This document shows positions 29,040 to 37,666 of a stretch of DNA of 64,000 nt, piece after piece. The stretch lies in contig JAJRPI010000086.1 in assembly GCA_024280895.1 (NCBI GenBank), positions 114,868-178,867 of the forward strand. Direction: 5' to 3'. This stretch comes from Alphaproteobacteria bacterium (GTDB taxonomy: Bacteria; Pseudomonadota; Alphaproteobacteria; Rhizobiales; JAKIUO01). Positions within the stretch are counted from its first letter, which is position 1, and every line of letters starts with the position of its first letter. The notes below the pieces were generated by a model that was not told the DNA's origin, made no database searches, and worked only from the letters and a program-made list of their open reading frames with translations. Both the position numbers and the translations under genes were made by a program.

Positions 29040-29774
29040 TCAAAAACCCTTCCGGGCTGCCCGCCATAATATCCATGCTTTTCGCGCAGGATGCAGATCA
29101 AATGGCTGGTTCTGTACTTTGTCTGACGTCTGAAATAGGTCCAAATATGGCGGCACGAGGGCAAGTGGTAAAACGGCCGCTCTCACCGGGGGAACAAGTG
29201 ACGCCAGATCAGCCATTACCGCTGCATAAGCACTCTTTGCCTGTTGATAAACATTTTCTATTTCTTCCTTGACTTCACGTGGTTGGGAATTATTTATACA
29301 CAAGAAATGGGCACTGCCGTAAGCTGTCCCGCACTGCTCATAAAACGATGGGTCCATCTGATCAGATATTCCCACGAGATAGGTAGTCGCCAATTTAAAT
29401 AACACTGACTGACGCTTGCAATATAGCTCCAGAGATGATGTCGGTGTCTCCTCAATACCGTGATAATGTTCATGTGTGATGATAAGGTCTTCAAGAGTTT
29501 CTAACAGGTGTTGATCGGCTTTAAACGTCGTGATCATTTCGCTGGCAAGTTGATGACCCGCACCTTCTTGCTCGAACAAAGCTTCGCGCCAAAATTGCGT
29601 TCTGATACGTTGCAGCAATGGATCAGAGGTTTGATAGGGTATTTTTGCAAGCTCAGCATCAAGAGCGCAAAACTGCACCAGGCCTCGACGCTTTTCATTG
29701 GGAGCAAAGCGAGCACTTAGCGCCCGATTAAAATCGGTTTGGAAAACATCCTGGATCGTAGGGGACTTGTTCAT
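29040..29774 (-). CDS. Squalene/phytoene-synthase-like protein (NDUFAF6-type)
   Basis: A 244-aa protein of the trans-isoprenyl diphosphate synthase fold. The segment FCALDAELAKI...LQRIRTQFWREAL matches the NDUFAF6 branch. The aspartate-rich motifs that bind diphosphate in true squalene/phytoene synthases are not visible, so it is probably not a carotenoid or hopanoid enzyme. The human relative NDUFAF6 assists complex I assembly. It lies 7 nt downstream of a Mth938-domain (NDUFAF3-type) gene, which supports an assembly role by association. Confidence 0.75.
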   Translation of the reverse strand: MNKSPTIQDVFQTDFNRALSARFAPNEKRRGLVQFCALDAELAKIPYQTSDPLLQRIRTQFWREALFEQEGAGHQLASEMITTFKADQHLLETLEDLIITHEHYHGIEETPTSSLELYCKRQSVLFKLATTYLVGISDQMDPSFYEQCGTAYGSAHFLCINNSQPREVKEEIENVYQQAKSAYAAVMADLASLVPPVRAAVLPLALVPPYLDLFQTSDKVQNQPFDLHPARKAWILWRAARKGF

Positions 29775-29781
29775 GATGGAG

Positions 29782-30156
29782 CTAAATGGCGATCAGTGCC
29801 GCTGCGACACGCCGATCTTCGGAAACCAACACATTGTAGGTCCGACAAGCAGCACCCGTATCCATGACTTCAAGCGCGATGTTTCGCTCAATAAACAGTT
29901 TGCGTAATTCGCTTGACGGGAAATGCTGTTTCAAACCGGTGCCAAGCAATAGAATTTCGATATTAAATTGCGGCTCAAAAACCGCAGTGAATAAATCTTC
30001 GCTCAACTCTTCTGGCTGTTCTGCTTTGAAGGGTACAGCGCCGGTTGGCAAAATGAGGATTGATCCCTCAAGACGCCCATCGCTCAAGCGAAAACCCATA
30101 TCTCCATAGGCCTCGATCAGGCGTTGTCCGGCAAATCTGATGTCTTGCAGTTCCAT
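29782..30156 (-). CDS. Mth938-domain (DUF498/NDUFAF3-type) protein
   Basis: A 124-aa protein with the Mth938 fold pattern (GSILILPTGAVPFKAE...NIEILLLGTGLKQHFPSSELRKLFIERNIALEVMDTGAACRTYNVLVSEDRRVAAALI). Mitochondrial NDUFAF3 belongs to this family and helps build complex I. In alphaproteobacteria the gene typically lies next to secDF, as here (39 nt after secF). No catalytic residues are known. Confidence 0.87.
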   Translation of the reverse strand: MELQDIRFAGQRLIEAYGDMGFRLSDGRLEGSILILPTGAVPFKAEQPEELSEDLFTAVFEPQFNIEILLLGTGLKQHFPSSELRKLFIERNIALEVMDTGAACRTYNVLVSEDRRVAAALIAI

Positions 30157-30195
30157 AGAGTTTTCCAGATCTATTCGCCTGGCGGGAAAGGGGGT

Positions 30196-31161
30196 TTAAC
30201 TGGCGCCGGCACCAGATTTACGGCTCGCTGTACCACTCCAGTCGCGGGTGATATCGAGTCCCAGCAATATGGGAGAGGCAATAAAGATGGAAGAATAAGT
30301 ACCAACAACCACCCCCCAGATCATTGCAAAGGTAAACCCACGGATCACTTCACCGCCAAACACATAAAGGGCAAGCAAAGCCAGCAAGGGGGTAACAGAG
30401 GTCAAAATGGTACGTGACAAAGTCTGGTTGAGCGAGACGTCAAGAAGCTCTATCAGCGGCATTTTCTTGAATTTGCGCAAATTTTCGCGGATGCGGTCAA
30501 AAACCACTACCGTATCGTTCAAAGAATAGCCAACAATGGTCAAGATGGCCGCGACGATCGGCAAGCCAAATTCGATTTGCAAAAGGGAAAATATACCGAT
30601 GGTCATCAACACATCATGGACAAGCGCCGCCACAGCTCCAAGAGCAAACTGCCACTCAAATCGGAACCAGATATAGAGCAAAACCGCCATGATCGCCAAA
30701 AACACAGCTTCAATTCCTGATGCGATTAATTCGCCTTGCACCGTGGGACCAACAACTTCCGTGCTTCGGTAAATAACCCTGTCACCGAGCTGGTCCTTTA
30801 GTCTATTAAGAGCAAGTTGCTGAGCTTTATCGCCGCCAGGCTGGAGTTCTACACGAATCATCGCGCAACTATCATCTGCACAGGCGGACTGACCAGATAG
30901 ATCCTTGACAGATTGGATCTGTACATCACCAAGATTAAGAGCCCGTGATTGATTGCGCAACCACTTGATATCGATAGCACCGGTTTTGGATTTCACCTCG
31001 AGGATGGAACCACCACGAAAATCAATACCAAGATTAAGCCCTTGCGTAAAAAACAGCATCAACGAGGCAGCAACGCCTATGGTTGACAAAGCAATTGCGA
31101 TAAAGCGCCACGAAAGAAAAGGGATCTTCGTGTTATAGGGAATAAAATTAAAACCCTTCAT
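30196..31161 (-). CDS. secF: Protein translocase subunit SecF
   Basis: SecF (321 aa) works with SecD to draw proteins out of the Sec channel using the proton gradient. It has an N-terminal helix, the periplasmic P4 domain with GLNLGIDFRGGSILEV, and five C-terminal helices including VLMTIGIFSLLQIEFGLPIVAAILTIVGYSLNDTVVVFDRIREN. It follows secD by about 100 nt on the same strand in the yajC-secD-secF order. Confidence 0.98.
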   Translation of the reverse strand: MKGFNFIPYNTKIPFLSWRFIAIALSTIGVAASLMLFFTQGLNLGIDFRGGSILEVKSKTGAIDIKWLRNQSRALNLGDVQIQSVKDLSGQSACADDSCAMIRVELQPGGDKAQQLALNRLKDQLGDRVIYRSTEVVGPTVQGELIASGIEAVFLAIMAVLLYIWFRFEWQFALGAVAALVHDVLMTIGIFSLLQIEFGLPIVAAILTIVGYSLNDTVVVFDRIRENLRKFKKMPLIELLDVSLNQTLSRTILTSVTPLLALLALYVFGGEVIRGFTFAMIWGVVVGTYSSIFIASPILLGLDITRDWSGTASRKSGAGAS

Positions 31162-31261
31162 TATGTCACCTTGCTCCCATTATTCGCCAGACCGGCCTAA
31201 GCTGCATCTGGATAAGGCCAATGGCCTCGATATTTCAATAATTTCACGAACTGATCCGCCT

Positions 31262-32920
31262 CTATATAGGCAATACCAGTCCTTTCGATTTCTTTTTGTG
31301 CAGCCAGAATGTGATAATCAACCGCGTCAGCACAAAAGCGGTAAAAACCGATGTCAAAATGCCGATTGATAGCGTAACGGCAAAGCCACGCACTGGACCA
31401 GATCCCATAATAAACAATATAAATGCTGCAATAAACGTCGTGATATTGGCGTCTAATATAGTGCCTAAAGCACGAGAATAGCCTGTATCGATTGCATTGA
31501 TTGCCGTCTTGCCCGCTCGTAATTCTTCCTTGATGCGCTCATAAATAAGCACGTTGGCATCCACCGCCATACCAACGGTGAGAACAATCCCGGCGATACC
31601 CGGCAATGTCAAAGTGGCCTGCATAATTGATAAAACGGCTACCAGCATAAACAGATTGACGAGCAAGGCCACGACGGCAAAGGCACCAAACAATCCATAA
31701 ACAATCAAGGTAAAAGCGATCACACCAGCCAAGCCGATCATTGAAGCCAATTTACCAGCCGCAACACTATCGGCACCAAGAGAGGCTCCAACCGAGCGCT
31801 CTTCAATGATCGACAAGGTCGCTGGCAAGGCGCCAGAGCGCAGCAGGATTGACAGCTCATTGACACCATCAATGGTAAAATTGCCAGAGATCTGGCCACT
31901 GCCACCCAAAATAGGCTCCCGAATAACCGGTGCCGATATGACATGCACGTCGCGCTTATTGGTCAACTCGTCAATGCCATTATCAATGACAATCGCGAAC
32001 GGCTCTCCAACATGTGACTTGGTATATTTGCCAAAGCGCCGCGCGCCGGCTGAATTAAAGCGAAAGCTGACAATGGGTTCATTGGTTTGCTGATCAAAAC
32101 CAGGCTGTGCATCAACAAGGTCTTCACCAGCGACAATCGGGCGCTTGACCAGCAAATAGGCTGTGGCGAAGCTATCTGTTGGATCGGCATCAACGATAAC
32201 GGTTCCAGCCGGGCGACCTGTGCGCCGTGCTTCTTCGGCCGTTTTATCAGTGCGCACCTGATGAAAGGACAGCTTGCCGGTTTTACCGATCAGCTCCTTT
32301 AGTTTCTTTGGATCATCAAATCCTGGCACTTGCACAAGTATCCGCGTGCGGCCCTGACGCTGGATGTTGGGTTCTGTGGTACCCAATTGGTCAATACGGC
32401 GTCTGATGGTTTCAATAGAGGTGCCAATGGCGCTGTCAATACGTTGGTTAAGGGCCTCAACGGTCGGCTTTAGAATTATGATGCCATTTTCAGCGCGTTC
32501 CACTACCAGGTCAGCTGTGGCAGCTCCGGTAAATACATTGCCCTGCAAATTTTGAATAAGGCTTTTTAATAATGTTAAAGCGCCATCATACTGCTCTGGC
32601 TTTCTGATGCGAACCTGCACGACGCCCTGAGCCTTTTTAGTGACCATGTTTGAATAGGCAATACGCGGCCGTGCCGCACGCAATTTAGACAGGGCATCAC
32701 CGCGAATAGTGTCGAGCCACGATTCCTTGATTTCATTGGAGTTCATCTCCAATAAAAGATGCGATCCACCTTGAAGATCAAGGCCGAGATGAAGGCTCTT
32801 GTTAGGGAGCGGGTCAGACCAGCTTTGCATCTTGGAAACAAGGTTTGGCATGGCATAGGCGATACCTAGCACTGACAATAACAAGATCATTATTGTTTGC
32901 CATCTGGAGAAATGAAGCAT
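31262..32920 (-). CDS. secD: Protein translocase subunit SecD
   Basis: SecD (552 aa) has an N-terminal membrane helix, the large periplasmic P1 region (LGLDLQGGSHLLLEM; GTTEPNIQRQGRTRILVQVPG), then five helices with GLAGVIAFTLIVYGLFG and GIVLTVGMAVDANVLIYERIKEE, which carries the proton-path aspartate. It is in a yajC-secD-secF operon. Confidence 0.98.
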   Translation of the reverse strand: MLHFSRWQTIMILLLSVLGIAYAMPNLVSKMQSWSDPLPNKSLHLGLDLQGGSHLLLEMNSNEIKESWLDTIRGDALSKLRAARPRIAYSNMVTKKAQGVVQVRIRKPEQYDGALTLLKSLIQNLQGNVFTGAATADLVVERAENGIIILKPTVEALNQRIDSAIGTSIETIRRRIDQLGTTEPNIQRQGRTRILVQVPGFDDPKKLKELIGKTGKLSFHQVRTDKTAEEARRTGRPAGTVIVDADPTDSFATAYLLVKRPIVAGEDLVDAQPGFDQQTNEPIVSFRFNSAGARRFGKYTKSHVGEPFAIVIDNGIDELTNKRDVHVISAPVIREPILGGSGQISGNFTIDGVNELSILLRSGALPATLSIIEERSVGASLGADSVAAGKLASMIGLAGVIAFTLIVYGLFGAFAVVALLVNLFMLVAVLSIMQATLTLPGIAGIVLTVGMAVDANVLIYERIKEELRAGKTAINAIDTGYSRALGTILDANITTFIAAFILFIMGSGPVRGFAVTLSIGILTSVFTAFVLTRLIITFWLHKKKSKGLVLPI

Positions 32921-33001
32921 AGTCCGTATGTCCCAATAATTTCAGTTCTAGCAACGATCAGTCAATCACGTCGTCAACAATTAAAAGGCTGCGCCAGCGA
33001 G

Positions 33002-33334
33002 CTAACTTTTGTCGTCAACCGGTTTTCCCTTGGTGCGCACCTCAGAAATCGTGCCACGCACGACTTTTACGCGCACATCACTTGCCAGTTCAACAAGCAG
33101 ATCATTGTCATTGGTGATTTTCACGACCTTGCCGATCAGACCACCAGCGGTTACCACCGTATCTCCTCTGGAGAGTGCGTTGACCATTTCCTGATGCTGC
33201 TTGATCCTCTTTTGTTGAGGACGGATAATCAAGAAATACATGATTGCAAAAATGGCAATGAATGGCAGGATCTGCAACATTGCATTGCCTCCTCCTCCGC
33301 CAGCTGCTTGCGCATATGCGGGAGTAATGAACAT
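33002..33334 (-). CDS. yajC: Sec translocon accessory protein YajC
   Basis: A 110-aa single-helix protein with the YajC signature (FLIIRPQQKRIKQHQEMVNALSRGDTVVTAGGLIGKV). It binds SecDF in the inner membrane. It is the first gene of the yajC-secD-secF run. Confidence 0.96.
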   Translation of the reverse strand: MFITPAYAQAAGGGGGNAMLQILPFIAIFAIMYFLIIRPQQKRIKQHQEMVNALSRGDTVVTAGGLIGKVVKITNDNDLLVELASDVRVKVVRGTISEVRTKGKPVDDKS

Positions 33335-33484
33335 GGTAGGTCCCCATTTCGTCTAGGTCTAATTTCAAATTGCTCAGCAAAAGCCTTCATGACACGGCTT
33401 TTGACAGATGTCACGCTTGTATTTTACCAAATATGACTATACTGCATGCAAAAGCAGCTCAACCCCCTATGGATATACGCGCCC

Positions 33485-34345
33485 ATGAGTGATTCCGCCG
33501 ATATTATGCCGCTCCTCGAGAGAATAGCAAAAGCGTTGGAGCGCTTCCATCCACCGCTCAATAATTCTCCCTCGCTCGCCGCCAATGAGGCATATGTCTG
33601 GGAACCAGAAAATATGCGTTTCGAGCCTATTGATCAAGTAAATGTGCTTGATCTGTCGCTTCTTCAAGGGATCGAACAGCAAAAATCCACACTTCTCGCC
33701 AACAGCTTGCAATTTGCCAACGGCTTTGCCGCCAATAATGCCCTATTATGGGGTGCCAGAGGCATGGGCAAAAGCTCGCTGATCAAATCAATCCATAAAG
33801 CTGTCACTGATCAGGGCCTGCCCCTAAAGCTCATTGAGATCCACCGCGAAGATATTGATAGCCTGCCGCAATGCTTACAATTGATCAAAGCCTGCGACCA
33901 TCGGATCATTCTGTTTTGCGATGATCTGTCTTTTGAACCAAATGATGCCAGCTACAAGAGTCTCAAAGCAGTATTGGAAGGTGGACTTGCAGGACGGCCG
34001 GAAAATACACTGTTTTATGCCACCTCAAACAGACGCCATTTAATGCCACGGGACATGATGGAAAACGAGAGATCTACGGCCATCAACCCGTCTGAAGCAG
34101 TGGAAGAAAAAATCGCGCTGTCCGACCGCTTTGGTTTATGGGTTGGATTTCATAATTGTTCGCAAAAAACCTATCTGGAAATGATTGAGCAATATGTGAA
34201 ATACTACCATCTTGATATTGATAAGCCCTCCCTCAAATCAACAGCGATTGAATGGTCCGCCACACGCGGCTCACGTTCGGGGCGCGTCGCCTGGCAGTTC
34301 ATTCAAGACCTTGCGGGGCGCCAAAAAAAGCGGCTTGGAAATTGA
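33485..34345 (+). CDS. DUF815 P-loop ATPase
   Basis: A 286-aa ATPase of the DUF815 family. Walker A reads WGARGMGKSSLIKS (about residue 98) and Walker B reads ILFCDDLSFE; PRDMMENE and a C-terminal lid follow. The family is common in Rhizobiales and uncharacterised. It lies alone on the plus strand between yajC and nlpD. The start MSDSADI is chosen over an ATG 13 codons earlier; both are possible. Its stop codon is in the loop of the hairpin that ends the opposing nlpD transcript. Confidence 0.8.
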   Translation: MSDSADIMPLLERIAKALERFHPPLNNSPSLAANEAYVWEPENMRFEPIDQVNVLDLSLLQGIEQQKSTLLANSLQFANGFAANNALLWGARGMGKSSLIKSIHKAVTDQGLPLKLIEIHREDIDSLPQCLQLIKACDHRIILFCDDLSFEPNDASYKSLKAVLEGGLAGRPENTLFYATSNRRHLMPRDMMENERSTAINPSEAVEEKIALSDRFGLWVGFHNCSQKTYLEMIEQYVKYYHLDIDKPSLKSTAIEWSATRGSRSGRVAWQFIQDLAGRQKKRLGN

Positions 34346-34355
34346 ATTCCAAGCC
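34323..34355 (-). terminator. Terminator of the nlpD transcript, inside the 3' end of the DUF815 gene
   Basis: GGCTTGGAA and TTCCAAGCC form a perfect 9-bp stem with a 6-nt loop. On the minus strand it is followed by GC and seven T. It lies 40 nt beyond the nlpD stop and overlaps the last codons and stop of the convergent DUF815 gene. Confidence 0.85.
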
Positions 34356-34394
34356 ACTTCTAAACTTCTTCCATGTTTGGTCGCTGACGACAGA

Positions 34395-35936
34395 TCAGGT
34401 GCCCGCCATGAATTTGGTTGGATCAACAGGTTTAGAACCCTTGCGAAGTTCAAAATGAACCTGCGGCACTTCCACCGAACCGCTGGTACCAGCACGCGCT
34501 ATGATCTGTCCGCGCTTGATTTTCTCACCGCGCTTGACCATTAGCTTGTCATTGTGAGCATAAGCACTCACCCAGTCATTGGAATGGCGTATGAGCACGA
34601 GATTGCCATATCCCTCCAGCTCGCTCCCAGCATAAGCAACAATACCAGATTCGGCAGCTTTTACCTTCGTGCCGTTAGGCACCGCAAGATTGATTCCATC
34701 ATTGTGGGTGCCATCAGTGCGTGGACCAAACTTACCAATAATGCGCCCCCGTACAGGCCATCTAAATGCTGTGCTGACAGCGCCCTTTTTAATCGACTTC
34801 TTCATTGCAACGGATTGCTGCTTCCTACCCACTGTTGAAGGGGCTTTTTTAGAAGCACGAAGATTGATTGCCTGGGTTTTTACTTTCCGGACTTTAAGGT
34901 CTGATGGGCGTTTTGACGATCGCTTGACCATCTGATGTACTTTGCGCACCGGATTTGCCCGTGTTGGCAAGATCAGCACCTCGCCAGCCCGAATACTGCC
35001 TGGATCAGTGATGCCGTTCACATCAGCAAGCTGCGCACTGCTGACTCCGTGTTTTTTGGCAATGTTGTGGAAGCTTTCACCGGGGCGTACCGTGTAAGTT
35101 CCGCTAGTGCGCGCTTTCACTCTTGTTGCAGCCACTGCTTGATGAGTGCGCACGCTCTTCTGCTTTGCTCCACCTGGCACTTTAAGTCGTTGTCCGGCAG
35201 TCAAATTTGAATCGGCCAAGCCGTTTAGCTCCATGAGCTCCACAACAGAGACATTGTAACGACGACCAATTGAATACAGCGTGTCGCCGCTTGAAACCGT
35301 CACATCTGCTGAACCATCACGCGCAGCATTCTTAACCCTCATTGGCCGATTGTTAGTGCCACTGATGTTACTCTCATGATTGCGGCCCACACTTGGCTTG
35401 ATTTTTGGTTGCGAATTATAATCATAACCGCGCGGTTCAGAAGGCAGGAAGGAGCGCTTGGCTTCAACAATGGGTTTCATCGGCGCGGCATTATAGCTTG
35501 AAGGTTGGCCAGTAGCCGATTTCACATTGCGAGAAACTTGATCACCGACATTTGATACGGGTGCCCTATTGACCGCACCATAACGAGCTGCACGCACTTC
35601 AGGAGCAGCCGTTTGGGGAGGCAGATAAGAACTGCGTGTATTATAATTTGTCGAAGTTCCAGCCACGGAGCTGGCACCACGGTCATTTTCAAATCCCGCC
35701 AAACCACTATCGTTTGAATATCGTGTGAGATTATTGGCCTTTGGATCAATCGTGGGAGCCAGCGGCAAAGACGAAGTGGAAGCGTTGTTGTCATCCGTGG
35801 AAGATAGACCAAACATTGGAAAATCGAATCGCGACACACCGCTGCTGCAGGATGCGAGAAACATCGATCCCAACATGATCGATAAAACAGGAATGACGCG
35901 GTTTTGTACTAACTCTTTAAACATGAGACTGTCCAT
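34395..35936 (-). CDS. nlpD: NlpD/DipM-type lipoprotein with two LysM domains and a degenerate LytM domain
   Basis: A lipoprotein of about 513 aa with signal and lipobox (LGSMFLASC). A long low-complexity stretch follows, then two LysM peptidoglycan-binding repeats (VSSGDTLYSIGRRYNV; VRPGESFHNIAKKHGV) and a C-terminal M23/LytM domain. In LytM the zinc-site H-x3-D is replaced by NDGIN and the HxH motif reads QVH, so it is probably non-catalytic like E. coli NlpD, which activates amidases during division. AGGTGA sits five bases before the chosen ATG. It is downstream of pcm. A perfect CtrA-type box lies 42 nt upstream of the start. Confidence 0.88.
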   Translation of the reverse strand: MDSLMFKELVQNRVIPVLSIMLGSMFLASCSSGVSRFDFPMFGLSSTDDNNASTSSLPLAPTIDPKANNLTRYSNDSGLAGFENDRGASSVAGTSTNYNTRSSYLPPQTAAPEVRAARYGAVNRAPVSNVGDQVSRNVKSATGQPSSYNAAPMKPIVEAKRSFLPSEPRGYDYNSQPKIKPSVGRNHESNISGTNNRPMRVKNAARDGSADVTVSSGDTLYSIGRRYNVSVVELMELNGLADSNLTAGQRLKVPGGAKQKSVRTHQAVAATRVKARTSGTYTVRPGESFHNIAKKHGVSSAQLADVNGITDPGSIRAGEVLILPTRANPVRKVHQMVKRSSKRPSDLKVRKVKTQAINLRASKKAPSTVGRKQQSVAMKKSIKKGAVSTAFRWPVRGRIIGKFGPRTDGTHNDGINLAVPNGTKVKAAESGIVAYAGSELEGYGNLVLIRHSNDWVSAYAHNDKLMVKRGEKIKRGQIIARAGTSGSVEVPQVHFELRKGSKPVDPTKFMAGT

Positions 35937-35977
35937 TTTACTCACCTATAACAGAGTTAAATTTAGGCGATTAAACA

Positions 35978-35992
35978 TTAACGGCACGTTAA
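35978..35992. promoter_or_regulatory. CtrA-type binding site
   Basis: TTAACGGCACGTTAA is a perfect TTAA-N7-TTAA, the consensus for the alphaproteobacterial cell-cycle regulator CtrA. It lies 42 nt upstream of the nlpD-like start, where a promoter is expected. Division and envelope genes are common CtrA targets. Confidence 0.55.
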
Positions 35993-36129
35993 TAGAATCG
36001 CTTAAGAAAAAATATTCGTGAATTGCTCATACGCATTAATGACATAAAGTATGAATTGCTTGTGGCACAGGCAGGGCGCAAATCGGGCGATTTTGTGAGG
36101 CCTAGAGATTATACACACCAGATAGGTGC

Positions 36130-36783
36130 CTAACCCATATCTTCGTTGTGCCGTACCAGCGGCACAAAACGCACAGGCAAAGTCTGCTCACGCTCAAAGC
36201 CTTTATTTGTGCGCTCGACAATGGTGATTTTCTGGCTGTCGCGACGATCCCCAACCGGCATCACCAATCGGCCACCAAAAGCCAATTGTCCAATCAATGG
36301 TGGGGGGATTTCTGGGGCGGCTGCCGTCACAATTATGCGGTCGAACGGAGCCTGTTCTGGCCAACCATCAAAGCCATCACCTACTTTGGTGACGATATTG
36401 TCGAGCTCAAGTTCATCAAACTTATGCTGCGCGACGGCCTGCAATTCCCGGTGGGATTCAATCGTAAACACCCGCCGTCCCAAATGAGACAATACGGCCG
36501 TTTGGTACCCCGAACCGGTGCCTATCTCCAATATTTTATGTGTTTTATCGACCCCAAGCATTTCGCTCATATAAGCAACAATGTAAGGCTGCGATATTGT
36601 TTGTCCGCAATCAATTGGCAGTGCTATGTCGTAATAAGCCTGTTCTTTGAACGCTGGATGGGTGAAATATTCTCGCGGTACGAGCTCCATCGCCCGCAAT
36701 ATTTCAATATCGCCAATCCCTTTTTTGCGCAGGGCCATGACAAGAGAAACCTGATCATTGACACCAATGGCATTTATCATCAT
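36130..36783 (-). CDS. pcm: Protein-L-isoaspartate O-methyltransferase
   Basis: Pcm (217 aa) methylates isoaspartyl residues in damaged proteins so they can be repaired. It has the substrate segment PREYFTHPAFKEQAYYDIALPIDCGQTISQPYIVA and SAM motif LEIGTGSGYQTAVLSHL. It is downstream of surE (106-nt gap), the usual surE-pcm-nlpD order. Confidence 0.95.
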   Translation of the reverse strand: MMINAIGVNDQVSLVMALRKKGIGDIEILRAMELVPREYFTHPAFKEQAYYDIALPIDCGQTISQPYIVAYMSEMLGVDKTHKILEIGTGSGYQTAVLSHLGRRVFTIESHRELQAVAQHKFDELELDNIVTKVGDGFDGWPEQAPFDRIIVTAAAPEIPPPLIGQLAFGGRLVMPVGDRRDSQKITIVERTNKGFEREQTLPVRFVPLVRHNEDMG

Positions 36784-36889
36784 TCGCTCTTTTGCTAATT
36801 TCCCAGTTTGACCGCCAAACTATATGCCTCTATTGGCTCACAGACAATAGTGGCAAAGACGGGGCTAAATAGCAAAAAACAAAAGCCAC

Positions 36890-37666
36890 CTATTCTTCGA
36901 GTTTGTTATGAAGAGACTGACAGGTCTCGTAATGCGTTAGATCCAGGTGCATTGGCGTCACGGATATTCGTTGGGAATGAATTGCGCCAAGGTCTGATCC
37001 CAGAGGGGGGTTTTTGGTGTTTCGTTTATATTGCAACCAGTAATAGGGAGCGCCGTGCATGTCTTCGCGGCGCAAGAATTTAAGCGAAATATTGGGATCT
37101 GCATAGCCCTGATTGGTGACTTCGATGCCCTTCACCTCATCAGGGTTGCAATTAGGAAAGTTGACATTAATGAGCACACGAGGCGGCCAACCTGCTGCCA
37201 ATAGTTTCTTGATCGTTTTAGCGCCGTGAGTTGCAGCTGTGTCCCATTTTATTTCTTTCTCACCATCACCACCTCCGCCATAACCAGCCTGTGACAGGGC
37301 AATTGAAGGGATGCCGAGCAATGTGCCCTCCATGGCTCCAGCGATGGTGCCCGAATAGGTCGCATCATCCGAGGTATTTTGTCCTCGATTGACCCCTGAT
37401 AATATCAGATCTGGCTTTTGATCACCCAATAGTTCCAGAACGCCGATCAACACGCAATCCGTGGGGGTGCCAGCAATGGCCATTTTGCGATCGTGCAGAT
37501 AGCGCACCCTCAGGGGATCATGCAGGGTCAAGGAATGAGAGACACCGCTTTGATTGGTCTCGGGTGCAACGATCCAGATATCGTCACTGAGCTCATCAGC
37601 AATTTGTTTTAAAATATCAAGGCCGGGCGCGTGGATGCCATCGTCATTTGTCAAAAGAATGCGCAT
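36890..37666 (-). CDS. surE: 5'-nucleotidase SurE
   Basis: SurE (258 aa) removes phosphate from nucleoside monophosphates. The metal-binding N-terminus LTNDDGIHAPGLD and the SGVNRGQNTSDDATYSGTIAGAMEG loop are intact. Its ATG overlaps the serS stop by one base (TAATG), so the two are translationally coupled. Confidence 0.97.
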   Translation of the reverse strand: MRILLTNDDGIHAPGLDILKQIADELSDDIWIVAPETNQSGVSHSLTLHDPLRVRYLHDRKMAIAGTPTDCVLIGVLELLGDQKPDLILSGVNRGQNTSDDATYSGTIAGAMEGTLLGIPSIALSQAGYGGGGDGEKEIKWDTAATHGAKTIKKLLAAGWPPRVLINVNFPNCNPDEVKGIEVTNQGYADPNISLKFLRREDMHGAPYYWLQYKRNTKNPPLGSDLGAIHSQRISVTPMHLDLTHYETCQSLHNKLEE

